Source: an uncultured Oleispira sp. (GTDB lineage Bacteria; Pseudomonadota; Gammaproteobacteria; Pseudomonadales; Oceanobacteraceae). Taken from it: a stretch of DNA of 64,000 bases. The number at the start of each line of letters is the position of its first letter. Position 1 is the first letter of the stretch. Location: positions 124,001-188,000 of the forward strand of contig CAJXUD010000005.1 in the NCBI GenBank assembly GCA_913061415.1. Direction: 5' to 3'. Positions 26,917-36,233 of this stretch are shown in pieces. The notes under the pieces were generated by a model. The model was not told the origin of the DNA. It ran no database searches and was given only the letters and a program-made list of their open reading frames with translations. The translations under genes and the position numbers were made by a program.

Positions 26917-27891
26917 ATGAACAACGAATTGACTTTTAAGCTCAAAAGCACGGCTTTTGATGAGAGCTACCAACCTTCTGATGGTACGCGCCTAACCACC
27001 AACTTTGCTAACTTGGCCAGAGGCCGCTACCGCCAAGCAAACTTGCGCAACGCCTTAACCATGATTAACAACCGTTTTAACGCACTAGCGAATTGGGATA
27101 ATAGCCAAGGCAATCGGTACTCTGTCGAACTTGAAATCATTTCGGTTGAAATGAACATTCAAGGCAGTCGTGATTCTTTTCCAACCATTGAGATATTAAA
27201 AACCCACATTGTTGATCATAAAACTGACAAACGCATTGAAGGCATTGTAGGCAATAACTTCTCTTCCTATGTGCGCGATTATGATTTTAGTATTCGACTG
27301 CAAGAACATAACAAAAACCAGCCTAAATTCAGCATACCAAATGACTTTGGTGAACTGCACGGCAAGCTTTTTAAACATTTTGTGACTTCCAATACGTACA
27401 AACAAAACTTTAAAAAACCACCGGTAATATGCCTCAGTGTTTCTGATAACAAGACCTATCAACAAACGGATAATCATCATCCAATTTTAGGCATTGAATA
27501 CCAGCCAGATGGATCATCGTTGACCGAACAATACTTCAAGAAGATGGGCTTGCAGGTTCGTTACTTTATGCCACCAAACAGTGTTGCGCCTTTGGCTTTT
27601 TATTTCTTTGGCGACTTGCTGAACGATTACAGCAATCTGGAGTTGATAAGCACTATTTGTACGATGGAGACCTTTCAAAAGATCTATCGTCCTGAAATTT
27701 ATAATGCCAATGCGACTGCGGGAAAATCTTATCGTCCCGATTTAAAAAATCTAGATCACTCATTAACTCAGATAGTTTATGACCGTGAAGAGCGCAGCCA
27801 GTTGGCAAGTGAACAAGGAAAATTTACCGAAGAGACTTTAATTAAGCCTTACCAGACGGTGCTTGATCAATTTACTGCAAGCTACGTTTAG
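26917..27891 (+). CDS. mesX: MesX-type DUF1852 protein, partner of MesD methionine synthase
   Basis: A 324-residue cytoplasmic protein that I recognise as DUF1852 by its form (ELTFKLKSTAFDESYQPSDG, TRLTTNFANLARG, FETIEILKTHIVDH-like region around residue 90, and MGLQVRYFMPPNS). DUF1852 proteins occur next to a short MetE-like protein and are known as MesX, needed for MesD to make methionine without folate (established knowledge, recalled). The match rests on gene pairing and length rather than a search. It is followed by mesD after 56 bases, so the two are probably one operon. Confidence 0.8.
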   Translation: MNNELTFKLKSTAFDESYQPSDGTRLTTNFANLARGRYRQANLRNALTMINNRFNALANWDNSQGNRYSVELEIISVEMNIQGSRDSFPTIEILKTHIVDHKTDKRIEGIVGNNFSSYVRDYDFSIRLQEHNKNQPKFSIPNDFGELHGKLFKHFVTSNTYKQNFKKPPVICLSVSDNKTYQQTDNHHPILGIEYQPDGSSLTEQYFKKMGLQVRYFMPPNSVAPLAFYFFGDLLNDYSNLELISTICTMETFQKIYRPEIYNANATAGKSYRPDLKNLDHSLTQIVYDREERSQLASEQGKFTEETLIKPYQTVLDQFTASYV

Positions 27892-27947
27892 ATAGTAATT
27901 TAACTTAGTTCTCTTAAAACATATTTAGAAAGGCGGCATTAATTATT

Positions 27948-29027
27948 ATGAATACTTTTACTAAAAATACTCTTACACAAAATAGATTATTACCCACATC
28001 AACCGCCGGCAGCTTGCCAAAGCCCTCTTGGCTTGCACACCCAGAAACCCTTTGGTCACCGTGGAAGTTAGAGGGCGACGAATTGATTACGGGCAAGCAG
28101 GATGCGTTGCGTTTGTCTTTGTTAGATCAGCAACAAGCGGGCATCGATATAGTGAGCGATGGAGAACAAACCCGACAACACTTTGTCACGACCTTTATTG
28201 AACATCTTAACGGTGTGGATTTTGAAAATCGAAAAACCGTTAAAATTCGTGATCGTTATGACGCCAATGTACCCACCGTTGTTGGCCCTGTTAGCCGCCA
28301 AAAATCGGTATTTGTGGAAGACGCAAAGTTTTTACGCCAGCAAACAGACCAGCCCATAAAATGGGCTTTGCCTGGGCCTATGACCATGATTGATACCCTG
28401 TACGATGATCATTATAAAAGCCGCGAAAAACTGGCGTGGGAATTTGCCAAAATCCTCAATCAAGAAGCTAAAGAATTAGAAGCTGCAGGTGTTGATATCA
28501 TTCAATTCGATGAGCCTGCTTTTAATGTATTTTTTGATGATGTGAATGAATGGGGCATTGCCTGCTTAGAACGAGCAATTGAAGGGCTTAAGTGCGAAAC
28601 CGCGGTACACATTTGTTATGGCTACGGCATTAAAGCCAATACCGATTGGAAAAAAACCTTAGGATCGCAGTGGCGCCAGTATGAAAAAGCCTTCCCGAAA
28701 TTGCAGCAATCGAACATCGACATTATCTCGTTAGAATGCCATAACTCTCGCGTTCCCATGGAATTGCTTGAGCTTATTCGGGGTAAGAAAGTAATGGTCG
28801 GCGCGATTGATGTAGCAACCAATACGATTGAGACCCCCGAAGAAGTCGCCAATACACTGCGTGAAGCGTTGAAGTATGTTGATGCAGATAAACTATACCC
28901 TTGCACTAACTGTGGCATGGCGCCATTGGCAAAGAAGGTAGCAAACGGAAAGTTAGCCGCGTTGAGTGCAGGCGCTGAGATTATCCGTAAAGAACTTCAT
29001 ACCGTTCAAACAGCCTCTTCTTTCTAA
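27948..29027 (+). CDS. mesD: MesD-type folate-independent methionine synthase (short MetE-like)
   Basis: Transfers a methyl group to homocysteine. At 359 residues it is only the catalytic C-terminal half of a MetE (about 750 residues) and lacks the N-terminal folate-binding half. The conserved segments are STAGSLPKPSWL, DIVSDGEQTR, WALPGPMTMIDT, DIIQFDEPAF, VHICYGYG (zinc His and Cys), and LYPCTNCGMAPL (the second zinc Cys). A folate-independent MesD function is indicated by the absent N-terminal half together with the adjacent mesX (DUF1852). The methyl donor is not visible in the sequence. Confidence 0.85.
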   Translation: MNTFTKNTLTQNRLLPTSTAGSLPKPSWLAHPETLWSPWKLEGDELITGKQDALRLSLLDQQQAGIDIVSDGEQTRQHFVTTFIEHLNGVDFENRKTVKIRDRYDANVPTVVGPVSRQKSVFVEDAKFLRQQTDQPIKWALPGPMTMIDTLYDDHYKSREKLAWEFAKILNQEAKELEAAGVDIIQFDEPAFNVFFDDVNEWGIACLERAIEGLKCETAVHICYGYGIKANTDWKKTLGSQWRQYEKAFPKLQQSNIDIISLECHNSRVPMELLELIRGKKVMVGAIDVATNTIETPEEVANTLREALKYVDADKLYPCTNCGMAPLAKKVANGKLAALSAGAEIIRKELHTVQTASSF

Positions 29028-29094
29028 CGCTCCTCTACTAAAGCCGCTCTAATATTGCAGCACTAATTTGCAGCCCTAATATTGCAACCTAAGA

Positions 29095-29165
29095 TTGTCG
29101 CCCTGAAGGACGACCCACATTTCATCGCTAACCGATACAATGTGGGTCGGGGTTCAGCCCGACAA
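29095..29165. repeat. Paired REP-like palindromes between mesD and the TauE/SafE gene
   Basis: TTGTCGCCCTGAAGGACGAC at 29095-29114, continuing CCACATT, faces an inverted partner AATGTGGGTCGGGGTTCAGC (29139-29158), continuing CCGACAA to 29165. Together they form a twin-REP-like unit. A third, near-identical copy is at 30170-30196. Just before it are three related phrases (AATATTGCAG and AATTTGCAG) at about 29050-29090. Confidence 0.75.
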
Positions 29166-29169
29166 ATGC

Positions 29170-30000
29170 TTATAAAAATACTTGCCCTAACATCCTTAAG
29201 CCCGTAATTAATAAAACCACCGCAAAGATCTTCTTCAACTTACCCGCATCCAACTTCGCAGCTAACGACGCTCCCACCGGTGCGAACAAAACCGTTAGCG
29301 GAACAATACAAATAAAACCAAATACGTTAACAAAACCAAAAGTCCCTACAGGCGCATCAATGGGTGTCGTGCCCAATAACAACATAGTCAGCGCACCTGG
29401 CAAAGAAATAATCAAACCAATCGCCGCAGCAGTGCCCACAGCCTTATGCGCCGGATAGTTATACAACGTAAGCAATGGCACAGAAATCGTACCGCCACCA
29501 ATACCCACCATAGAACTAAAAAAACCAACCGACGTGCCCATAACCCCCTGCCCGACACGACCCGGTAGCTTTTGATACAAGGTCGACTTCCCAGTTCTAA
29601 ACAGCATATTAAGCGCCGATAAAACCGCAATCACCCCAAACAAAACCGTTAGCATACTGCCGTCAATACGAGTCACTAACCAACTGCCTAACAAGACACC
29701 CATAAGAATAAATACAGCCCAACGTTTAAGCAGATCAAAATCCACATTACCTTTTTGGCTATGAGAACGAATAGAACTAATAGAAGTGGGTACTATGGTG
29801 GCCAAAGACGTAGCGGTTGCAATCACCATGGCAGATTCTGGCGATACCCCAAAACCCTGAAACAAAAAGAACAGTACCGGCACAATCACAATGCCACCAC
29901 CCACACCCAGCAAGCCTGCTAAAATACCGGCAAATATGCCCGTGGCAATTAATGCCAGCACAGTTGAAATGTTATTAGTTATAAATTCAAGAATATCCAT
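29170..30000 (-). CDS. TauE/SafE (TSUP) family sulfite or sulfonate permease
   Basis: A 276-residue integral membrane protein with about eight transmembrane segments. The paired family motifs are GILAGLLGVGGGIVIVPVL near the N-terminus and MVGIGGGTISVPLLTLYNYP in the second half; both halves repeat the G.GGG pattern, as is usual for TSUP. Family members export or take up sulfite, sulfonates or related anions. It lies tail to tail with mesD, and a sulfur-compound role would fit that neighbour, but this is only suggestive. The REP-like pair lies in the gap between the two. Confidence 0.85.
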   Translation of the reverse strand: MDILEFITNNISTVLALIATGIFAGILAGLLGVGGGIVIVPVLFFLFQGFGVSPESAMVIATATSLATIVPTSISSIRSHSQKGNVDFDLLKRWAVFILMGVLLGSWLVTRIDGSMLTVLFGVIAVLSALNMLFRTGKSTLYQKLPGRVGQGVMGTSVGFFSSMVGIGGGTISVPLLTLYNYPAHKAVGTAAAIGLIISLPGALTMLLLGTTPIDAPVGTFGFVNVFGFICIVPLTVLFAPVGASLAAKLDAGKLKKIFAVVLLITGLRMLGQVFL

Positions 30001-30285
30001 TAACGACTACTTCTATATGTGATCACAAAAAAGATCTTTCAATTAATTGACGAGGCAACTAACGCCTCAGTGATTTTCCCACGCAATAATAGATAAACAG
30101 AGTTAATTGATAAAATGATATATTTTCATCTTTCAATGAATATTGGTCATCATGAATATTGAAATATCCAATGTGGGTCGTCCTTTAGGGCGACAGAGCG
30201 ACAAGCGCGATAAGAGAATAAAAGACATTTGCACTACGGATGTTAGCCTGAAGGCCAACCTACCTCTAAAACCTGATTTGTAATT
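30001..30285. other. Gap with REP-like copies
   Basis: This gap holds a REP-like element AATGTGGGTCGTCCTTTAGG (30170-30189, continuing to 30196), an inverted copy of 29095-29121 with one mismatch, and a weaker related stem GTTAGCCTGAAGGCCAAC at about 30241-30258. I see no coding frame that looks real. Confidence 0.65.
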
Positions 30286-31041
30286 CTAGAAAAAACTGTA
30301 TATCCCACTAATAACAAAGAGAATCACTTTCACTAAAAAGATAACAGCATCCAACAAGTAGCCAAAAATAATTAACACATAGCCCAAAAAAGTAACAAAA
30401 TAATCGGTATAAACAGACAATTTAAAATAAATATCCGCTTCACCAGTTAACTCACAACGACTTAGTTGGGCCTTATATTTTTCTGACCAATAAACAACAT
30501 TCTTTGTTGATTGAGTTAAAAACCTCTTCTTTTCATAGGTTTTTAATCGATACCCATTCCAACCTTCGTGATAAGCCAAATACAGCTGTTTAGGATTATC
30601 AAGGCTTATATTGTTGTTATTTTTTGACTTTGAATTGTACCAGCCAATAAAATCCGTTGCGTCTTTAAAAGAAGACCGACTTTTTAAAGCGCCACGGGTA
30701 CTCTTCAAATAATGATCCCATGTTCCATTTAATGCTTGTGAATATCCCTTGGCCGTTGAAGAAAAGTTATCACCAAACTCATGCCATCTATTGGCACGCT
30801 TTGGTTTCGCATTGTGCTTAAATGCTGATTCCTGCCTAATCATCCCTAACTGTATATGAATCGGCGTTTTCCACTTATCTTCTGAAGCCTTTAATGACAA
30901 ATACCAATCAGGATTTTCTTTTAGCATTTTACACGCGTTATTCACATACCTCGTTGATTTACTTTCCCCGCTATTGATTTTGCTTTCAATAGCAATAATC
31001 ACCAACAATATAATAAATAACCCGAATAGCACTTTTTTCAT
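30286..31041 (-). CDS. Membrane-anchored lytic transglycosylase-like protein (T6SS VgrG module)
   Basis: A 251-residue protein with an N-terminal membrane segment (VLFGLFIILLVIIAIES), an SLT-like lysozyme domain (catalytic Glu in MIRQESAFKHNA, then KGYSQALNGTW and LAYHEGWNGY), and two C-terminal hydrophobic segments (FVTFLGYVLIIFGYLL and AVIFLVKVILFVISG). It is the last gene of the minus-strand module that begins with vgrG. It could open peptidoglycan for T6SS assembly, or be a cell-wall effector. The membrane tail is odd for an effector. A degenerate REP-like element lies upstream at about 31135-31165. Confidence 0.7.
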   Translation of the reverse strand: MKKVLFGLFIILLVIIAIESKINSGESKSTRYVNNACKMLKENPDWYLSLKASEDKWKTPIHIQLGMIRQESAFKHNAKPKRANRWHEFGDNFSSTAKGYSQALNGTWDHYLKSTRGALKSRSSFKDATDFIGWYNSKSKNNNNISLDNPKQLYLAYHEGWNGYRLKTYEKKRFLTQSTKNVVYWSEKYKAQLSRCELTGEADIYFKLSVYTDYFVTFLGYVLIIFGYLLDAVIFLVKVILFVISGIYSFF

Positions 31042-31216
31042 TTATGACAGTTATACAACTGTTTCACCGTTCAAAAAAATAGGCATTAATAATATTTGTA
31101 AATCATAGGGATAAATTCATTAAATACATTGCAACAACCTTCAGGGGGACGACCCTGCAGGCGATTCAATAAGACATCCAGATGAGTGTGATAACTCAAA
31201 AATCCCACTATTGTTA

Positions 31217-34200
31217 TCACATACTCTCATGCTCAGTCATACTAAGAACCTTACGATCCCCCTGCTTTAGCAACCAATTTTCAATACTGTCCTTTTGTTT
31301 ATCCGACAATTCACTTTTCACACCATTGTCATTCATTGCCCACAGCATTAAAGGAGTAATAGCATGTGCTGGTCGTCGTCCAAACACATCCTTTCCTTTA
31401 TCTTCATCTGCAAACTTTTTGTTATTAGCAATGATATTTTTAGCATTTAAGAAGTCTTTTTCTTCGCTTTTGTACCAATGACTTTCCTTATTAGCTAAGC
31501 CATCAGGGTAAGGTAATTTATAAGTACCCTTCGCAACGATATTATCAACGCCTGAATTTCCAGCGGAAGTTACACGAAAGCGTAGATTCCAAAATTTATT
31601 GCCCTCACTATTGTTATTTTTAATAAATGGATTAATTGCAAAAGGTTTGATGCCATTGCACATTGAACCCATTAAATTTTGATAATCTAAAATAATTCGG
31701 GCTGCATAGACAGGCTTACTTATGGCATTACCAGTGAAACTATCCCATAAGTCAGCAGCCTTATCCAAACCAGCGTCTACTGTAGAAGATAGCGCTTTCA
31801 CAACAGTTTCTCCCATTGTTCCAGCACTATCACCAGAATGATCTTCACCGTCTGGTATGGTTGGTTTTAAACCCGACAACATTTCCAGGGTACTTGATTC
31901 TAAAAAATAGTCTTCTAATTGAGAAAAGTCATCACCAGCAACTTCCTTAGACCATTCAAATTCAAGCCCATCTACCCTGCTTTTCACAATATTACCTAAT
32001 GGCTGTAGCGATGTTTCATATTTTGGACCACTAAATAATATGGCAGAGGTATTAGGGACCTCTGATTCAGGGTATGCACCAATCCTCTCCCCACGATTAA
32101 GCCCCTCTCGTAACAATTGAACCTGTGCAGGTATAGAGTCTGTCTTCATTAACCGCTTATCGTATGCTTGTTCATCTAAAGAATCACAAACAACAAGCAC
32201 TACAACTTCAACTGCGTTTTTCCAGTCGTATTCTGGTAAGTATAAATTTGAATATAGACCTTTATTTAGCTCTATATTCGAAGGTATATTTGATTCTTTA
32301 TACCAATGCTTATCAGGATAATGATACTTTCCTGTCTTTATATCGCTGTTCAGAACACCAAAAACTTTAGGGCTGACAAATAATGGAGGCATTAGCTCTT
32401 CCTCACCGAGGCCAACTTGTAAGAATTGCCTATCTAATAGTGTCGCTTCCCCCTTGTAAGGCGACTCGTCACTATCACTAATGGCGTAAGGAAATTCGTA
32501 AGGATAATAGGTCATCCCTTTCATTAGTCCTGTAGTGACTTCTTTCTTATAGCAAATATTTTTCAGCGTTTCTGTGTTATACCCCAGCATGACTGCGTAT
32601 TTATAGCGCATATCCCAGCGCTGATCTAAATTATAAATGCCGCCTAAAGTATGCTCTGAAGTGACATTCAACCAAGCACTAACACTTCCCGCTAGCGGCT
32701 TAGTACCATGGATCTTTTTCTTACCAAGATTAAAGTATGGATAAACAATAGCCCCATATAATTTATCTTTAACATCTTCCTTATCATGATCGCCTAATAG
32801 CTTCTTTTCATCAGATGTTAAATCATCGTACTTTAGCTTGCCAATAAAACCATCATTAGCTGGTGCCGACATATCCAAACCATCGACTCGGGTTGGGAAA
32901 ACCTTATAAGGAAGGTAAGAAATCGTGCCGTCTTTAATATACTCGCTAATAATATCGCTTTCTGGATCCAATAAAATACAAACCCTAATTTCATCTAAAG
33001 GTGAGATCCAAGCCCGCTTGCTGCCACTAGATTTTCCAAGCCAGGTTGACATTGGTGTCCAAGCCGAAGATGCATCGCCCGCTTCTTTCACCGAATGCAT
33101 CATACCTAAATAAATATCTTCATCTAAATCCGAAAAGTCTGGTTTTGCGGCTATGAATAATTCTTCAAGGCTATCACTCTGAGTATAATGAATTGGGAAA
33201 AACTCTTGAAAACGTGCGGTCGTTAAGTAATCACGTTCTTTGTGAAATAGAGTTAGTACATTGTTCGTGACAAACCTTTTGGCCAGCATTAAATCGCCTG
33301 CTGAATCTATAATATTGTCTTTAACTAAATCTCCGAATGAAAACAGATTTTCAGCATATTTTTCAACACGAACTAATTCATCATCCTGCCAACGTTCATT
33401 TTTTGTTGATTTTACTTTCGCTTCTAGGTCACTGGTTTTAATCAAATACAACCAGTAATCATCTAAAGCAACAGGATGAAGTGCGCCAGAGAAAAGCTTC
33501 CAACCATCAGAAAGAATATACGTTTGCACATATTCATTTACTCGATAAAACTTTAGGTTATCAGCATAACTAAACGAGGTACGTGTATCTTTAACATTAT
33601 CAATATCAAACTTTAAACGACTTGTAATATCATCTGTTTCAATAGAACAACGCATTAATAGCTGCATTAAACCGTTCAAGGCCTCTGCACGTAAACGCAC
33701 CTGAGTCTCAAGGTAATAACCCGCATTAATATTTTTATTTATTTCAGTACCTTCCAACAGTAATGCTTGATTGGCTGCTGAAAGCCGATCATGTTGGTTA
33801 AAGTCAGTGGTCGCCTTTAAAAAGGCTTTACCAAAAACAGCATCATTCAATAAATTAGCGCCGTCTGAAAGAACCCCTGCTGCTGACCACAGTAGCGAAA
33901 AGGCTAAATGTGCAAAGTTTGTCGGTGGAATGCCTGCAATTAGATCCAGTGTTGAGACCACAGCTTTGGACATGCTATCGCCCATTTCTGCGGTATGGAT
34001 ACTTGAGAGCGCTCGATATTTCTCAATCGACTCCATCCCTTCCCGGGAAGGTTTAAATCGCCCAACTTTCTTAAGAGCAATAACCGCATCTACCCGTCTA
34101 TTTTTCTTTCTATTTTCCTCGCCAACTTCATTATCAACAACGGGCTTAGACTCACCAAACGCTTCAATTGAAATATTAACCGTTGCCGACTCACCAATAC

Positions 34201-36151
34201 CTGCATCTAATAATATTTTTTGAACAGAAAGCGCACGTCGTCTAGATAGCTCAAGGTTATAAGCCGTTGTCCCTATATTGCACGTATGGCCAGCCAGTCT
34301 TAAATCAAAAGGCAGTCTTATAGACTTCAAGAAACTAACTAGACCATCAAAACTATCATCTTTTGCAAAACCTGCTCGGTCAAAAGCAAAGGTGACATTA
34401 ATAAAGGTTACATCACCGACTTGTGAAACTTGCGATGTTTCCTGGTGTTCTTTTTGAAACGAAACCAACTTATTCTTATCATCTTCAAGCTCTTGACGCG
34501 TAAGCTTATTGGTATCCTTTGATTCCATATCATTAAAGTGAACTTTATAGGCGTAATCAGTAAATACCTTATTGGTATCCCCTATCGATGACTCTATCTT
34601 GTCATAAGCAACAGACACACCCTGAACATCATTGAAGGCAGAATACACATCCATGCCTTTACCGAGTTTATCAGTAATAGTCTGACTTGCTTTAAACACT
34701 TCCTGCAACTTTGTCGGCAATGGGAGCTCATGTAGATCATCAATAACGTCTTCAACATCATCCGCGACGGCACTCAACCATATATTAGAAGGCTCTACTC
34801 CATCAGTAATGATACTCAACGCGTTATTTCTTGCGATACGTCGAGCAACTCCAGACCCTTCGTTGGTATAGTGCTGAATGACGTTGTTCTTAGCCTTAAT
34901 CGTTTCTTTGCCTAAGTCATAAACATTAAAAGCAAGATTAATACTGCCACGCAGTAGTAGTGCGTTCTCGTTATCTACTTTAATACTGTTGTAAAAACCT
35001 AAGCCGAGCACTCGTAACAAACTTGCTGTTGAATCTGCAGTATAGGCCTCGCCAATAATTTTTAACTTATCCTGATTGCTCGTAATGGCGTGCAATAAAG
35101 ACTCGGTGCCTTTAATGGGCTCTGGGTTATTTTGCTGATCGCTAATGTTTTTTATGATATTTGGAAAGCGCAGAGGAAATTGACGAACTAAGGATTCTTC
35201 TAATGAAAAAGCATCGCCGTTAATAACATCAAAATCTCCAGCGTTATTTTTAATAGGGAAACGTAGGCGTTCGACTAACTTGTAAGAGTTATCAGCAGAC
35301 TTTACTTCCAATTTATCTTTATCAGGGGCTATCGTGAACTGGTATATATGCTCACTCGAGTCTGCATTTAAATCAAAATGATTATCAACATCAAAAAAAA
35401 TAGCGCCATAACCATGGGCCTTACTGTCTCCGTCATCCTTAATAGCTTTAACGGAAGATATGATATCCTTCTTACTCATATCCGCATAAAAAACAGGTTG
35501 CCCCAGACGATTGGTTACTTTAATTTCAGCATTTAGGTAGCGACTATCAGAGAAACGAAGCATAAATGCTCGCACCCGTGGTAAGCACAATGCCCGGACT
35601 TTAAGCCCTGCATTTTTTTTACACCACTTTTTATAATCTACCGAGCTCGATGATTCAGGATCTTCAAAATCTGAATCGACATCGACTTGAAGAGTATCTA
35701 GTTCTAGAGTTGGCTGAATTGCCTTACTTGCCTTAATAATAGTATCTAACTGCTTATGAAACTCAGACAGCCAGTTCTCGTAACCATTAGCGGCAAAGCT
35801 ATACTGGACTAAGTGAGCAGGCGGCATATATAAGTCAGCTTTTTCTAACAGTTCAGCATTGGTACTGATTGAAAAAGCCTGTTCTTCCGCTTGACTTATA
35901 TTCTCACTGTTTTTACCACTAACGAAGTTACTAATACTTCCATGCGCATCGGTCAAATACAGCTGACGTTGTTTTTTAATTTCAGTCTTTGCAATTGCCT
36001 CTAAATCCTGACCTTCAGGAATAATCACCGTATGCTGGTTTTCTAGGGTTATAAAGGTATTACCAATAGGCCGCGCGCTGCCTTTCTGTATGCTACCATC
36101 AGCATTTAACTGCGCGCTTACCAAATACAAGTGTGGGATTTCAACGGACAT
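31217..36151 (-). CDS. Giant VgrG-module protein with an internal OmpA-like domain
   Basis: A 1644-residue protein with no signal peptide; I do not recognise its overall family. The only clear domain is OmpA/MotB-like peptidoglycan binding at about residues 585-695 (FAFDRAGFAKDD, LAGHTCNIGTTAYNLELSRR, RRVDAVI). The N-terminal 100 residues (EIPHLYLVSAQLNADGS) are beta-rich; the rest is mixed, with no catalytic motif I can assign. It lies after vgrG, the 410-residue protein and the lipoprotein, so it is probably a T6SS cargo or effector. The start has AAGGAA and GGAAG just upstream. OmpA-like domains also occur in TssL-type proteins, so an envelope role is possible. Confidence 0.7.
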   Translation of the reverse strand: MSVEIPHLYLVSAQLNADGSIQKGSARPIGNTFITLENQHTVIIPEGQDLEAIAKTEIKKQRQLYLTDAHGSISNFVSGKNSENISQAEEQAFSISTNAELLEKADLYMPPAHLVQYSFAANGYENWLSEFHKQLDTIIKASKAIQPTLELDTLQVDVDSDFEDPESSSSVDYKKWCKKNAGLKVRALCLPRVRAFMLRFSDSRYLNAEIKVTNRLGQPVFYADMSKKDIISSVKAIKDDGDSKAHGYGAIFFDVDNHFDLNADSSEHIYQFTIAPDKDKLEVKSADNSYKLVERLRFPIKNNAGDFDVINGDAFSLEESLVRQFPLRFPNIIKNISDQQNNPEPIKGTESLLHAITSNQDKLKIIGEAYTADSTASLLRVLGLGFYNSIKVDNENALLLRGSINLAFNVYDLGKETIKAKNNVIQHYTNEGSGVARRIARNNALSIITDGVEPSNIWLSAVADDVEDVIDDLHELPLPTKLQEVFKASQTITDKLGKGMDVYSAFNDVQGVSVAYDKIESSIGDTNKVFTDYAYKVHFNDMESKDTNKLTRQELEDDKNKLVSFQKEHQETSQVSQVGDVTFINVTFAFDRAGFAKDDSFDGLVSFLKSIRLPFDLRLAGHTCNIGTTAYNLELSRRRALSVQKILLDAGIGESATVNISIEAFGESKPVVDNEVGEENRKKNRRVDAVIALKKVGRFKPSREGMESIEKYRALSSIHTAEMGDSMSKAVVSTLDLIAGIPPTNFAHLAFSLLWSAAGVLSDGANLLNDAVFGKAFLKATTDFNQHDRLSAANQALLLEGTEINKNINAGYYLETQVRLRAEALNGLMQLLMRCSIETDDITSRLKFDIDNVKDTRTSFSYADNLKFYRVNEYVQTYILSDGWKLFSGALHPVALDDYWLYLIKTSDLEAKVKSTKNERWQDDELVRVEKYAENLFSFGDLVKDNIIDSAGDLMLAKRFVTNNVLTLFHKERDYLTTARFQEFFPIHYTQSDSLEELFIAAKPDFSDLDEDIYLGMMHSVKEAGDASSAWTPMSTWLGKSSGSKRAWISPLDEIRVCILLDPESDIISEYIKDGTISYLPYKVFPTRVDGLDMSAPANDGFIGKLKYDDLTSDEKKLLGDHDKEDVKDKLYGAIVYPYFNLGKKKIHGTKPLAGSVSAWLNVTSEHTLGGIYNLDQRWDMRYKYAVMLGYNTETLKNICYKKEVTTGLMKGMTYYPYEFPYAISDSDESPYKGEATLLDRQFLQVGLGEEELMPPLFVSPKVFGVLNSDIKTGKYHYPDKHWYKESNIPSNIELNKGLYSNLYLPEYDWKNAVEVVVLVVCDSLDEQAYDKRLMKTDSIPAQVQLLREGLNRGERIGAYPESEVPNTSAILFSGPKYETSLQPLGNIVKSRVDGLEFEWSKEVAGDDFSQLEDYFLESSTLEMLSGLKPTIPDGEDHSGDSAGTMGETVVKALSSTVDAGLDKAADLWDSFTGNAISKPVYAARIILDYQNLMGSMCNGIKPFAINPFIKNNNSEGNKFWNLRFRVTSAGNSGVDNIVAKGTYKLPYPDGLANKESHWYKSEEKDFLNAKNIIANNKKFADEDKGKDVFGRRPAHAITPLMLWAMNDNGVKSELSDKQKDSIENWLLKQGDRKVLSMTEHESM

Positions 36152-36233
36152 ACTTCCATGTTCCTTTTTGCTGGGCCTGAGCTGAAATGCCCTTTATTTT
36201 TTTGTAACAAATAGTGAGTTTAAAATTGAAATA

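Noticed and set aside
33771-34223. A 150-residue plus-strand frame inside the 1644-residue gene
   Set aside because: It is antisense to the OmpA-like region, whose protein motifs are clear on the minus strand.
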